From NCBI GenBank assembly GCA_965119215.1, contig CBCPKK010000006.1, positions 84,411 to 148,410 of the forward strand: a stretch of DNA of 64,000 nt, in the 5' to 3' direction. The stretch comes from Buttiauxella sp965119215 (GTDB lineage Bacteria > Pseudomonadota > Gammaproteobacteria > Enterobacterales > Enterobacteriaceae). Positions 54,021-62,982 of this stretch are shown here, piece by piece. Every line of letters starts with the position of its first letter. The stretch's first letter is position 1. A program made the translations under genes and the position numbers. The notes under the pieces were generated by a model. That model searched no databases, was not told where the DNA came from, and saw nothing but the letters and a program-made list of their open reading frames with translations.

Positions 54021-55928
54021 ATGTCATTAATTAGTATGCACGGTGCCTGGTTGTCCTTTAGCGACGCACCGTTATTAGATAACACTGAACTCCACATTGA
54101 AGAAAACGAGCGCGTCTGTCTGGTTGGCCGTAACGGCGCCGGTAAATCGACGCTGATGAAGATCCTGAATCGTGAAGTGCCGTTAGATGACGGCCGCATG
54201 ATTTACGAACAAGATCTGGTCGTTGCCCGTTTGCAGCAAGATCCGCCGCGTAACGTCGCGGGTACCGTTTATGACTTCGTCGCCGAAGGCGTTGAAGAAC
54301 AGGCTGTGCATCTCAAGGCATATCACGATATTTCCCATAAAGTGATGACCGATCCGAGCGAGAAAAACCTCAACGAGATGGCTCGTATTCAGGACATCCT
54401 GGATAACCAGAATCTGTGGCAGCTGGAAAGCCGCATTAATGAAGTACTGCTGCAATTAGGCCTGGATGCAGATACCGAATTGTCTGCGCTGTCCGGTGGC
54501 TGGTTGCGTAAAGCCGCGCTGGGCCGCGCGTTGGTGAGTTCTCCGCGCGTACTGCTGCTTGATGAACCAACGAACCACCTGGATATTGAAGCAATCGACT
54601 GGCTCGAAGGTTTCCTGAAAGATTTCCAGGGCAGCATCGTGTTTATCTCCCACGACCGTTCATTCATCCGCAATATGGCAACCCGTATTGTCGATCTTGA
54701 CCGTGGCAAACTGGTTTCTTATCCGGGCAATTACGATCAATACCTGCTGGCGAAAGAAGAAGCGCTGCGCGTTGAAGATCTGCAAAACGCTGAGTTTGAT
54801 CGCAAGCTGGCACAGGAAGAAGTCTGGATTCGTCAGGGGATCAAGGCTCGCCGTACACGTAACGAAGGCCGCGTTCGCGCATTGAAAGCGATGCGTAACG
54901 AACGTAGCGAGCGCCGTGAAGTGCTGGGCAGTGCCAAAATGCAGGTCGAAGAAGCTGCTCGCTCAGGCAAAATTGTCTTTGAGATGGAAGATGTTTGCTA
55001 CAGCATCGGCCAGCGTGCACTGGTGAAAGACTTCTCCGCGCAGGTTCAACGCAGCGACAAAATCGCGCTGGTGGGGCCAAACGGCTGTGGTAAAACCACA
55101 CTGTTGAAACTGATGTTAGATCAGTTGAAAGCGGATAGCGGGCGCGTGCATTGCGGCACAAAACTGGAAGTGGCGTACTTTGACCAGCACCGCGCAGAGC
55201 TTGATCCAGACCGTACCGTGATGGACAACCTCGCGGAAGGTAAACAAGAAGTGATGGTGAACGGCAAGCCGCGCCATGTTCTGGGCTATTTGCAGGACTT
55301 CTTGTTCCATCCAAAACGGGCAATGACGCCAGTGCGTGCGTTGTCAGGTGGTGAGCGTAATCGTCTCTTATTAGCGCGTTTATTCCTAAAACCAAGCAAC
55401 TTGCTAATTCTCGATGAACCGACCAACGACCTGGATGTCGAAACGCTCGAATTGTTAGAAGAGCTGATTGATGGTTATCAGGGTACCGTGCTGTTGGTGA
55501 GCCACGACCGTCAATTTGTGGACAACACGGTGACTGAGTGCTGGATTTTTGAAGGCGAAGGTAAAATTGGTCGCTACGTCGGTGGTTACCACGATGCCAA
55601 AGGCCAACAAGCATCCGCTCAATCTTTGCGCCAGCCTGTGGCAGATAAAGCGCAAAACAACCCGTCTGCTAAGGCGGAAGTTGTTAAACGCGCAGCTAGC
55701 AAGCTAAGCTATAACCTGCAACGTGAATTAGAGCAATTACCACAACGTCTTGAACAACTTGAGGCTGAACTGGAAGCGCTACAAGCGAAGGTCGGGGATG
55801 CTGAGTTTTTCAACCAGCCTCACGATGTGACGCAAAAAACACTGGGCGACTTGAGCACAGCGGAAAAAGCACTGGAAGAGGCTTTTGAACGTTGGGAATA
55901 TCTTGAAGCTCTGAAAAACAGCGCGTAA
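54021..55928 (+). CDS. uup: ABC-F ATPase Uup
   Basis: This soluble tandem ABC ATPase of the ABC-F class acts on ribosomes; in E. coli uup mutants show raised transposon excision and altered ribosome-assembly phenotypes. First cassette: Walker A GRNGAGKS (36-43), signature LSGGWLRK, Walker B LLLDEPTNHLD. Second cassette: GPNGCGKTT, LSGGERNR, LILDEPTNDLD. A C-terminal coiled coil (about 560-635) is the DNA/RNA-binding tail. The 635 residues match E. coli. Confidence 0.97.
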   Translation: MSLISMHGAWLSFSDAPLLDNTELHIEENERVCLVGRNGAGKSTLMKILNREVPLDDGRMIYEQDLVVARLQQDPPRNVAGTVYDFVAEGVEEQAVHLKAYHDISHKVMTDPSEKNLNEMARIQDILDNQNLWQLESRINEVLLQLGLDADTELSALSGGWLRKAALGRALVSSPRVLLLDEPTNHLDIEAIDWLEGFLKDFQGSIVFISHDRSFIRNMATRIVDLDRGKLVSYPGNYDQYLLAKEEALRVEDLQNAEFDRKLAQEEVWIRQGIKARRTRNEGRVRALKAMRNERSERREVLGSAKMQVEEAARSGKIVFEMEDVCYSIGQRALVKDFSAQVQRSDKIALVGPNGCGKTTLLKLMLDQLKADSGRVHCGTKLEVAYFDQHRAELDPDRTVMDNLAEGKQEVMVNGKPRHVLGYLQDFLFHPKRAMTPVRALSGGERNRLLLARLFLKPSNLLILDEPTNDLDVETLELLEELIDGYQGTVLLVSHDRQFVDNTVTECWIFEGEGKIGRYVGGYHDAKGQQASAQSLRQPVADKAQNNPSAKAEVVKRAASKLSYNLQRELEQLPQRLEQLEAELEALQAKVGDAEFFNQPHDVTQKTLGDLSTAEKALEEAFERWEYLEALKNSA

Positions 55929-55942
55929 CCAGGAGACACGAT

Positions 55943-57211
55943 ATGTGTGCCACGCATCACCATCGTTCACACATATTGTGTTCACAGTGCGATTTACTGG
56001 TCGCACTACCAGAACTGGAAGACGGTCATAAGGCCGTCTGTCCACGTTGTGGAACCACACTTATTACGCAATGGGCTTTGCCACGTCAACGTCCCACTGC
56101 GTATGTGATTGCAGCATTTTTCATGCTGTTGCTGGCCAATCTTTTCCCCTTCATCAATATGAAAGTTGCTGGCATCAGCAGCGAAGTGACTCTGCTTGAA
56201 ATTCCTGGTGTGCTTTTTAATGAAGATTACGCAAGCCTCGGCACGTTCTTCATGGCATTCGTGCAAGCGGTGCCCGCGTTCTGTTTAATCACGATTCTGC
56301 TGTTAGTTAACCAGGCGGCAATACCGCTAACGTTGAAAAAGCGGCTGGCCCGCATTCTGTTCCAGCTAAAGAGTTGGGGCATGGCAGAAATTTTCCTGGC
56401 CGGTGTGCTGGTGAGTTTTGTCAAACTCATGGCTTACGGCGACATTGGTGTCGGCAGCAGTTTTATACCCTGGTGCCTGTTCTGTATTTTACAGCTGCGA
56501 GCATTCCAGTGTGTGGACAGGCGTTGGCTTTGGGATGATATTGAGCCAGAGCCAGCCATTGCTGCACCGCTGAAAGTCGGTGTGTCGGGTATTCGGCAGG
56601 GGTTGCGTTCTTGCTCATGCTGCACCGCTATCGTCCCGGAGGATCAGGAAATTTGCCCACGTTGTGGCACCAAGGGATATGTTCGTCGCCGCCACAGTTT
56701 GCAATGGACGCTCGCTCTGCTGCTGACTTCAATTATGCTTTACCTACCTGCCAACATATTGCCCATCATGATAACCGAAGTATTGGGCAGCAAAATCCCG
56801 TCAACGATTATTGCCGGGGTTATCTTGTTGTGGAGTGAAGGATCTTATCCCGTAGCGATGGTTATTTTTATCGCCAGTATTTTAGTGCCGACGCTCAAAA
56901 TGTTGGCAATTGCGTGGCTGTGTTGGGATGCAAAAGGCCACGGGCGTCGTGACAGCGAAAGGATGCATTTAATCTATGAAGTGGTCGAATTTGTCGGGCG
57001 CTGGTCGATGATTGACGTCTTCGTCATCGCGGTTTTATCGGCGCTGGTACGCATGGGAGGGTTAATGAATATCTATCCGGCTATCGGTGCCGTCATGTTT
57101 GCACTAGTGGTTATTTTGACAATGTTTGCAGCGTTGACCTTTGACCCTCGCTTGTCCTGGGATCGCGCACCGGATTCAACTCATGAGGAGTCGTCTGAGC
57201 ATGGAAAATAA
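55943..57211 (+). CDS. pqiA: Intermembrane transport protein PqiA
   Basis: This is the inner-membrane partner of the MCE protein PqiB in lipid transport across the envelope. Two repeated modules each start with a zinc-ribbon (CSQCDLL/CPRCGTTL near 15-42 and CSCCTAIV/CPRCGTKG near 225-250), followed by four membrane helices. The 422 residues compare with 417 in E. coli. It lies 14 bp after uup and overlaps pqiB by 11 nt. The operon is paraquat-inducible in E. coli. Confidence 0.96.
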   Translation: MCATHHHRSHILCSQCDLLVALPELEDGHKAVCPRCGTTLITQWALPRQRPTAYVIAAFFMLLLANLFPFINMKVAGISSEVTLLEIPGVLFNEDYASLGTFFMAFVQAVPAFCLITILLLVNQAAIPLTLKKRLARILFQLKSWGMAEIFLAGVLVSFVKLMAYGDIGVGSSFIPWCLFCILQLRAFQCVDRRWLWDDIEPEPAIAAPLKVGVSGIRQGLRSCSCCTAIVPEDQEICPRCGTKGYVRRRHSLQWTLALLLTSIMLYLPANILPIMITEVLGSKIPSTIIAGVILLWSEGSYPVAMVIFIASILVPTLKMLAIAWLCWDAKGHGRRDSERMHLIYEVVEFVGRWSMIDVFVIAVLSALVRMGGLMNIYPAIGAVMFALVVILTMFAALTFDPRLSWDRAPDSTHEESSEHGK

Positions 57212-58841
57212 AAGCGGGGAAGCAAAAGTAACAAAGGTAAAAAACTGGTCCCCGGTATGGATTTTCCCTATCGTTACCTTGCTGATTGGCGCGTGGATCT
57301 TGTTTTACCACTACAGCCACCAGGGGCCGGAAGTCACGCTGATTACGACCAATGCGGAAGGCATTGAAGGGGGTAAAACCACCATCAAAAGCCGCAGTGT
57401 TGACGTCGGTATTGTAGAAAGCGCGGTACTTTCCGACGACTTACTGCATGTTGAAATTACCGCTCGGCTTAATTCCGGTATGGAAAAGCTACTGCACAAA
57501 GACTCCGTCTTTTGGGTGGTAAAACCGTCGGTGGGTGTGGGCGGTGTGTCAGGGCTGAGCACCTTGCTTTCCGGGGCCTATATTGAGCTACAGCCAGGCA
57601 CGAAAGGGCCTAATCCAGAACGTTACGATTTGCTTGATGCCCCTCCTCTGGCTTCACCGGATGCGAAAGGCATTCGCGTTACGCTCGATAGCAACAAAGC
57701 TGGCCAACTCTCTCCGGGTGATCCGGTACTGTTCCGTGGCTACCGCGTAGGCTCTGTGGAAACCAGCACCTTCGATGCGACAAAACGCAGCATTAGCTAT
57801 CAACTGTTTATCAGTGCGCCGAACGACCGCCTGGTCACCAGTAACGTGCGTTTTTGGAAAGACAGCGGTGTGGCCGTCGATTTGTCTTCACAAGGGATGC
57901 GTGTAGAGATGGGCTCGCTGACAACGCTGTTTAGCGGCGGCGTCAGTTTCGATGTACCAGAAAGCCTGGAATTAGGTGAGCCTGTTCCCGCAGGGAGTGA
58001 ATTCCGCCTGTTCGATGATCAGAAAAGCATTCAGGACTCGCTGTATACCAAGCATATTGATTACCTGATGTTCTTCAAAGACTCGGTGCGTGGCTTGCAA
58101 CCGGGTGCGCCAATTGAATTCCGTGGTATTCGTTTAGGCACGGTCGCAAGAGTGCCATTCTTCACACCAGGTATGCGTCAGGCATTGAATGATGATTTCC
58201 GTATTCCGGTATTGATTCGTATCGAACCTGAACGTTTGCAGAATATGGTAGGTGAAGCAACGGATATCCCGGCGACATTGGATTCACTGCTTAAACGCGG
58301 TTTAAGAGCGTCGATGAAAACTGGCAACATTGTGACCGGTGCGCTGTATATCGATCTCGATTTCTATCCTAAAGCACCGCCAGTCACTGGCATGACAACG
58401 TTTGGTGGTTATCCAATTATCCCAACCATGAGCGGTGGCCTTGCGCAAATCCAGCAACGTTTACTGGATACACTGGATAAGATTAACAACTTGCCGCTCA
58501 ATCCGATGATTGAACAGACCACCAAATCGCTTGCTGAAAGCCAGCGTACAATGCAGCACTTGCAGCAGACACTCGACAACCTGAACAAGATTACCTCGAA
58601 TAAATCGATGCAATCGTTGCCAGAAGATATGCAGACCACGCTGCGCGAGCTTAATCGCAGCATGCAGGGCTTCCAGCCGGGTTCTGCGGCCTACAACAAG
58701 ATGGTCGGGGATATGCAGCGTCTTGATCAGGTTCTGCGTGAATTGCAGCCGGTGTTGAGAACGTTGAACGATAAGAGCAATTCGCTGGTCTTTGAAGCGA
58801 AGGATAAAAAAGATCCCCAGCCGAAGAGGGCAAAAGAATGA
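57201..58841 (+). CDS. pqiB: MCE-family intermembrane transport protein PqiB
   Basis: This protein has one N-terminal membrane helix (about 17-36), three MCE domains (near 45-140, 160-260, 285-390) and a long C-terminal amphipathic helix. In E. coli the hexamer forms a needle-like tunnel spanning the periplasm. The start at 57201 (MENKSGEAKV) gives 546 residues, the E. coli length. In-frame codons upstream would lie deeper in pqiA. It ends in a 4-nt overlap with pqiC. Confidence 0.96.
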   Translation: MENKSGEAKVTKVKNWSPVWIFPIVTLLIGAWILFYHYSHQGPEVTLITTNAEGIEGGKTTIKSRSVDVGIVESAVLSDDLLHVEITARLNSGMEKLLHKDSVFWVVKPSVGVGGVSGLSTLLSGAYIELQPGTKGPNPERYDLLDAPPLASPDAKGIRVTLDSNKAGQLSPGDPVLFRGYRVGSVETSTFDATKRSISYQLFISAPNDRLVTSNVRFWKDSGVAVDLSSQGMRVEMGSLTTLFSGGVSFDVPESLELGEPVPAGSEFRLFDDQKSIQDSLYTKHIDYLMFFKDSVRGLQPGAPIEFRGIRLGTVARVPFFTPGMRQALNDDFRIPVLIRIEPERLQNMVGEATDIPATLDSLLKRGLRASMKTGNIVTGALYIDLDFYPKAPPVTGMTTFGGYPIIPTMSGGLAQIQQRLLDTLDKINNLPLNPMIEQTTKSLAESQRTMQHLQQTLDNLNKITSNKSMQSLPEDMQTTLRELNRSMQGFQPGSAAYNKMVGDMQRLDQVLRELQPVLRTLNDKSNSLVFEAKDKKDPQPKRAKE

Positions 58842-59404
58842 AAAAATGGCTTCCGCTAATGGCTGCTTTAGTTTTAACGGCCTGTAGTAGCAGTGGTGAT
58901 GGAAAGACGTACTATCAGCTACCTCAAAGCTCTGCGCCTGCTATGCAGGCTGTGAGCCAGCCTGGCACCCATCTTTTGTGGGTAGATCAGGTTGCTGTTC
59001 CTGATTACCTCGCCGGAAACGGCGTGGTTTATCAGACCAGTGATGTGCAGTACGTCATTGCCACCAGCAACTTATGGGCAAGCCCGTTGGATCAGCAACT
59101 GCGTAATACGCTGGTGAGCAATCTGAGCAGCGCTTTGCCGGGCTGGGTTGTGGCATCACAACCGCTGGGCAACGATCAGGATACACTGAGTGTTAACGTG
59201 ACGGGCTTCCATGGGCATTACGATGGCAAAGTCATTGTTAGCGGTGAATGGCTTCTCAATCACCAGGGACAACTGATCAAGCGCCCGTTCCACATTGAGT
59301 TGAAGCAACAAGAAGATGGTTATGATGCGATGGTGAAAACTTTGGCTCAGGCCTGGCAGCAAGAGGCTCAAAGCATTGCCAGCCAGTTAACACGTCTTAA
59401 TTAA
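58838..59404 (+). CDS. pqiC: Outer-membrane lipoprotein PqiC
   Basis: This lipoprotein (formerly YmbA) forms the outer-membrane end of the PqiABC system. The signal peptide ends in lipobox LTAC (C16) followed by SSSGDG, with no Asp at +2, fitting outer-membrane sorting. The rest is one ABC-transporter auxiliary-like domain (DUF330). The 188 residues compare with 187 in E. coli. Its ATG overlaps the pqiB stop. Confidence 0.95.
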   Translation: MKKWLPLMAALVLTACSSSGDGKTYYQLPQSSAPAMQAVSQPGTHLLWVDQVAVPDYLAGNGVVYQTSDVQYVIATSNLWASPLDQQLRNTLVSNLSSALPGWVVASQPLGNDQDTLSVNVTGFHGHYDGKVIVSGEWLLNHQGQLIKRPFHIELKQQEDGYDAMVKTLAQAWQQEAQSIASQLTRLN

Positions 59405-59421
59405 TCACTTCAGTAGCACAA

Positions 59422-59466
59422 AAAAGCTGCGTCAACCGTCGACAAAACGGGGCGCAGCTTTTCTTT
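59422..59466 (+). terminator. pqiC terminator
   Basis: The 10-bp stem AAAAGCTGCG/CGCAGCTTTT with a 21-nt loop is followed by CTTTTG. It lies 17 bp after pqiC. The 200 bp between it and rmf hold a candidate -35 TTGACG (59562-59567) with TATTCG 16 bp on, but no clear promoter. Confidence 0.7.
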
Positions 59467-59672
59467 TGACATGAGTTTGTTACCTGTGCGATTTCACATT
59501 TTTTGTACAAATACTCTTCCACGTAGCTCACATTTATGACATTGGCGTGAATTTTGCGCATTGACGGTGGCGTCTTTTGGGGGTATTCGTTATATGTGGT
59601 TGCACGTTTTGTAGCCACTGTTTTCTTTCCACCAGATCCATTTGATAGATCAAGAAATGAGGGAAACGAGGC

Positions 59673-59840
59673 ATGAAGAGACAAAAACGAGATCGCCTGG
59701 AACGGGCTCATCAACGTGGTTATCAAGCAGGTATCGTCGGACGCTCCAAAGAGATGTGTCCCTATCAGACACTGAATCAGAGGTCGTACTGGATGGGAGG
59801 CTGGCGAGAAGCCATGGAAGACAGGGCGGTTACCGCGTAA
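59673..59840 (+). CDS. rmf: Ribosome modulation factor
   Basis: This small basic stationary-phase protein binds the 30S platform and pairs 70S ribosomes into inactive 100S dimers with HPF. Translation of 59673-59840 gives 55 residues starting MKRQKRDRLERAHQRGYQAG and ending GGWREAMEDRAVTA, the same length as E. coli RMF and nearly identical. ACGAGG lies just upstream of the ATG and a strong terminator follows the stop. Its reading frame is distinct from a spurious longer open frame at 59642-59875. Confidence 0.97.
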   Translation: MKRQKRDRLERAHQRGYQAGIVGRSKEMCPYQTLNQRSYWMGGWREAMEDRAVTA

Positions 59841-59861
59841 TCACTGTCTCTTTAGATGAAA

Positions 59862-59885
59862 GAAACCTCCGCTAGCGGAGGTTTC
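59862..59885 (+). terminator. rmf terminator
   Basis: The 10-bp perfect stem GAAACCTCCG/CGGAGGTTTC with a CTAG loop lies between convergent rmf and fabA. The stem itself supplies T residues in one direction and A in the other, so it may serve both. Confidence 0.75.
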
Positions 59886-59898
59886 GCATTTCAGAGGA

Positions 59899-60417
59899 TT
59901 AGAAAGCAGAGGTGTCTTTGAACAGGCCTACTTTCAGGTCGGTAGCGGTGTAGATAACACGGCCATCAACCAGCACTTCACCATCTGCCAGGCCCATAAT
60001 CAGGCGGCGATTGATGACGCGTTTGAAGTGAATGCGATAAGTGACTTTTTTGGCAGTAGGCAGGATCTGACCAGCAAGTTTAACTTCACCCACACCCAGT
60101 GCACGACCTTTACCTTCACCACCTAACCAGCCGAGGTAGAAACCTACCAGCTGCCACATGGCATCCAGACCCAAACAACCAGGCATTACCGGGTCGCCGA
60201 TGAAGTGGCATGCGAAGAACCACAGGTCAGGGGTAATATCTAATTCTGCTTCAACGTAACCTTTATCGAAGTTACCGCCGTCCTCGGTCATTTTGACCAC
60301 GCGGTCCATCATCAGCATAGATGGCGCAGGTAACTTAGGGCCTTCAGCGCCAAACAGTTCACCACGACCAGAGGCAAGAAGATCTTCTTTAGTATAGGAT
60401 TCGCGTTTATCTACCAT
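59899..60417 (-). CDS. fabA: 3-hydroxydecanoyl-ACP dehydratase/isomerase
   Basis: It introduces the cis double bond for unsaturated fatty acids at the C10 stage. It has a homodimeric hot-dog fold. The active-site pair is H71 (ACHFIGDPVMPG) and D85 (GLDAMWQL), numbered with Met. The 172 residues match E. coli. FadR and FabR operators lie directly upstream, matching the regulation known in E. coli. Confidence 0.98.
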   Translation of the reverse strand: MVDKRESYTKEDLLASGRGELFGAEGPKLPAPSMLMMDRVVKMTEDGGNFDKGYVEAELDITPDLWFFACHFIGDPVMPGCLGLDAMWQLVGFYLGWLGGEGKGRALGVGEVKLAGQILPTAKKVTYRIHFKRVINRRLIMGLADGEVLVDGRVIYTATDLKVGLFKDTSAF

Positions 60418-60450
60418 GTTTACAGTAAGCCTTTTTATAATGAAGCACGC

Positions 60451-60473
60451 ATGTTAGCTAACACGTGTACGCT
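60451..60473 (-). promoter_or_regulatory. fabA -10 region and FabR operator
   Basis: On the minus strand AGCGTACACGTGTTAGCT (60473-60456) differs at one base from the recalled FabR consensus AGCGTACACGTGTTCGCT. A possible -10 TAACAT overlaps its downstream edge (60456-60451), giving +1 near 60444, so FabR would occlude RNA polymerase. Confidence 0.75.
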
Positions 60474-60474
60474 C

Positions 60475-60491
60475 AACAAGTCCGATCAGTT
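60475..60491 (-). promoter_or_regulatory. FadR operator of fabA
   Basis: On the minus strand AACTGATCGGACTTGTT matches the FadR consensus AACTGGTCNGACNTGTT at all but one defined base. Its centre is about -40 from the inferred start, the activating position known for E. coli fabA. It overlaps the stop codon of lonH. Confidence 0.75.
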
Positions 60492-62240
60492 TGTGTGGAA
60501 CCAGTTAAGCCAACGCAGTGGCCACGGATAACGGTGACGAATGTCTTGCGCAGATGCCTGAGCAATTCGCTCTTGTACCGCACGCATGAGCGTATTTTGC
60601 CCTTCGCCATCCCAGGGCAGATTTGTTAATAAGGGTAGTGCATCCGTGACATCATCAATGGCCCAAATCGTAAATTGGCCTTGTTCTACCGCATCAAGAA
60701 TATCCTGATTCAGGCAAAGATGACGCACATTTGAGACAGGGATAATCACGCCTTGCTGGCCGGTTAATTCACGCTGCTGGCAAATACGGAAGAAACCTTC
60801 AATCTTCTCGTTCAAGCCACCAACAGGTTGTACTCGCCCAAACTGGTCGACTGAACCTGTCACCGCAATATGCTGATAAATCGGCACATTTGACAGAGCG
60901 CTAATTAACGCGCACAGCTCGGCCATTGAGGCGCTATCACCGTCGACTTCGCTATAAGACTGTTCAAAAGTCAGCGATGCAGAGAAGGGGATTTGCTGAT
61001 CGAGCTGCAACTCAGACATCAAAAATGCCTGCATGATCATCATGCCTTTCGCATGAATATTGCCGCCCAGTTCGGCTTTACGCTCAACGTCGGTAAATTC
61101 GCCGTCGCCAACGTGTACCACGCAGCTGATTCGGGATGGTTCGCCGAATGCGCGAGGGTGGCCTGGGAATTCAATCACCGACAGTGCGTTGATCTGCCCG
61201 ACCATTTCCCCTTCGGTTTCGATAAGGATTTGCTCGAGCAGGATTTCGTCCTGCATGCGTTCAGCCAGATAACCTTCACGCCATTCGCGCTGAGCCAGCA
61301 TTTGCGTCAGTTCAGCAGCGCCAAAGGCTTCATCTTCTGTGAATGCGGCAACTTCACGCAGCTGACGGCCAATCCACGATGGGCACAGTGGCAACGTTTC
61401 CTGGTCGCCGGTATAGCGCACGGCTTCACGAATGAAAGCCTGCCAGGCATCGGTTGCAGGCGCGGGCAGCGCTTTAGATTTCGCAACCGCGTAAATCCAC
61501 TGGCACCACAACGCCATATCATCAGCTGAGGTGATTTGCAGGTTCTCTTCAAATTCGCTGTAAATGGCCAGGGACGCCATTTCAGGCTCCATGTCCTGGA
61601 AATCAGCCAGCGATTCACGCTCACCAACCAGCACCAGTTTCAGGCTCAGCGGCAAAGAAGGAATATTGACGGGCAGCGGACGCGTTTCATCTGGAGAAAT
61701 CCAGTCGAATCGACCCTGAGTCACCATTTGCTTCAGACGCAGCCACAACAGTGGTTGTGCCAGTACGCTACGTAATGACAGTACCAGAATACCGCCATTT
61801 GCTCGGTGAACGAGGCCAGGAGTCAGGGAGATTTCCCCAGCAAACTGGCGAACGCAGCCAAATAGCTGCTCAGCTTCAATCCAGTCTGCCGCGACGACTC
61901 CGGCCTGACCCGCAAAATTATCCTCTGCAGATTCAGCCGGGCGTAACGTTATGTGTTGCCCTTCAATCAGATAATGGCCGCCTGTCAGAACCTCTTCTGG
62001 AGACCAACATTCGCGCGCAGCAGTGGCAATAAGGTTAAGGTATTCGGCTTCTTCAGCGGCTTTTACCAGCATCAGATCGGCCGAGGCTACCGGTTGGCTG
62101 AGTTGTACCAGTCCGTAAGACAGACGGGGTTGCACAGCGGAGAAGGGAGCCGTTTCGGAATCATAAGGCTGTGCGAAAATTTCCTGATAGCTATCGGTAT
62201 CAGGTACAAGAGCACGCCATTCAAGTCGATTAGTCGTCAA
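60486..62240 (-). CDS. lonH: Lon-like protease LonH (YcbZ)
   Basis: This protein has a C-terminal Lon proteolytic domain with the Ser-Lys dyad S436 (VDGDSASMAEL) and K479 (GGLNEKIEGF). The N-terminal part has an ANGGILVLSL Walker-B-like segment (near 147-156) but no recognisable Walker A, so ATP-driven unfolding is doubtful. The 584 residues compare with 586 in E. coli, where the role is not well defined. It is upstream of fabA on the same strand, and its 3' end carries the fabA FadR site. Confidence 0.94.
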   Translation of the reverse strand: MTTNRLEWRALVPDTDSYQEIFAQPYDSETAPFSAVQPRLSYGLVQLSQPVASADLMLVKAAEEAEYLNLIATAARECWSPEEVLTGGHYLIEGQHITLRPAESAEDNFAGQAGVVAADWIEAEQLFGCVRQFAGEISLTPGLVHRANGGILVLSLRSVLAQPLLWLRLKQMVTQGRFDWISPDETRPLPVNIPSLPLSLKLVLVGERESLADFQDMEPEMASLAIYSEFEENLQITSADDMALWCQWIYAVAKSKALPAPATDAWQAFIREAVRYTGDQETLPLCPSWIGRQLREVAAFTEDEAFGAAELTQMLAQREWREGYLAERMQDEILLEQILIETEGEMVGQINALSVIEFPGHPRAFGEPSRISCVVHVGDGEFTDVERKAELGGNIHAKGMMIMQAFLMSELQLDQQIPFSASLTFEQSYSEVDGDSASMAELCALISALSNVPIYQHIAVTGSVDQFGRVQPVGGLNEKIEGFFRICQQRELTGQQGVIIPVSNVRHLCLNQDILDAVEQGQFTIWAIDDVTDALPLLTNLPWDGEGQNTLMRAVQERIAQASAQDIRHRYPWPLRWLNWFHTN

Positions 62241-62390
62241 AGTCGCTATTTATTAATTAGATGTCAAAGGCGCGATTATACAAGAATAGGCAAGGCAGCA
62301 CACGGTTTATGCAGAGCAGCAAGTTTACTTAGTTCACAGCTTTCATTTTTCAGGTAAGCGAAAATAAAAAAAACTGTTATTCTGAAATGA

Positions 62391-62403
62391 GTTACACGGT
62401 CAC
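62391..62403. promoter_or_regulatory. Degenerate matS-like sequence before matP
   Basis: GTTACACGGTCAC is two mismatches from the matS consensus GTGACRNYGTCAC and lies 13 bp upstream of matP. This could be chance; E. coli matP lies outside the Ter domain. Confidence 0.2.
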
Positions 62404-62415
62404 ACTGAGATCACA

Positions 62416-62868
62416 ATGAAATACCAACAGTTGGAAAATCTCGAGAGCGGCTGGAAGTGGAAGTATCTGGTTAAAAAACACCGCGAAGGCGAGCTCATCA
62501 CGCGTTACATCGAAGCTAGTGCGGCAAAAGAAGCCGTTGATGAACTGCTACGTCTGGAAAATGAGCCCGTGCATGTGTTGAGCTGGATAGAGAAACATAT
62601 GAATCCAGAACTCCACAACCGCATGAAGCAGACTATCCGTGCGCGGCGTAAACGGCACTTTAATGCCGAGCATCAGCATACGCGTAAAAAGTCCATCGAC
62701 CTTGAGTATTTGGTCTGGCAGCGATTAGCAGGGCTTGCCCATCGACGTGGATGCACACTCTCAGAAACGATTGTGCAGCTGATTGAAGATGCTGAGCGTA
62801 AAGAACAATATGCGAATCAGATGTCTTCTCTAAAACAAGATCTCCAGGCTTTACTTGGCAAAGAGTAG
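62416..62868 (+). CDS. matP: Macrodomain Ter protein MatP
   Basis: It binds matS sites and organises the chromosome terminus, excluding MukBEF from it and linking Ter to the divisome. The 150 residues match E. coli. A helical N-terminal domain (about 1-90) precedes a ribbon-helix-helix (about 90-130, KKSIDLEYLVWQRLAGLAHRRGCTLSETI) and a C-terminal coiled coil. It is encoded in the same window as its functional antagonist mukBEF. Confidence 0.97.
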   Translation: MKYQQLENLESGWKWKYLVKKHREGELITRYIEASAAKEAVDELLRLENEPVHVLSWIEKHMNPELHNRMKQTIRARRKRHFNAEHQHTRKKSIDLEYLVWQRLAGLAHRRGCTLSETIVQLIEDAERKEQYANQMSSLKQDLQALLGKE

Positions 62869-62934
62869 TGCTTATGCGCAGTTGTCGTGTCGCTGTGCTT
62901 TAAGTCTCTGCTCTTTTGTTCAGAGAACAGAAAA

Positions 62935-62962
62935 CAAAAACCCCGCCGAAGCGGGGTTTTTT
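62935..62962. terminator. Bidirectional terminator between matP and ompA
   Basis: CCCCGC, CGAA, GCGGGG, flanked by AAAAA on the left and TTTTTT on the right, lies between convergent matP and ompA. Confidence 0.93.
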
Positions 62963-62982
62963 ATAACGGTAACTTAGTTAGC

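Noticed and set aside
54841..55614. Open frame of 257 codons antisense to uup
   Set aside because: It is opposite a fully conserved ABC-F gene and its product looks like no protein family.
59642..59875. 77-codon frame overlapping rmf
   Set aside because: The rmf frame translates to a protein nearly identical to RMF; this one does not resemble anything.
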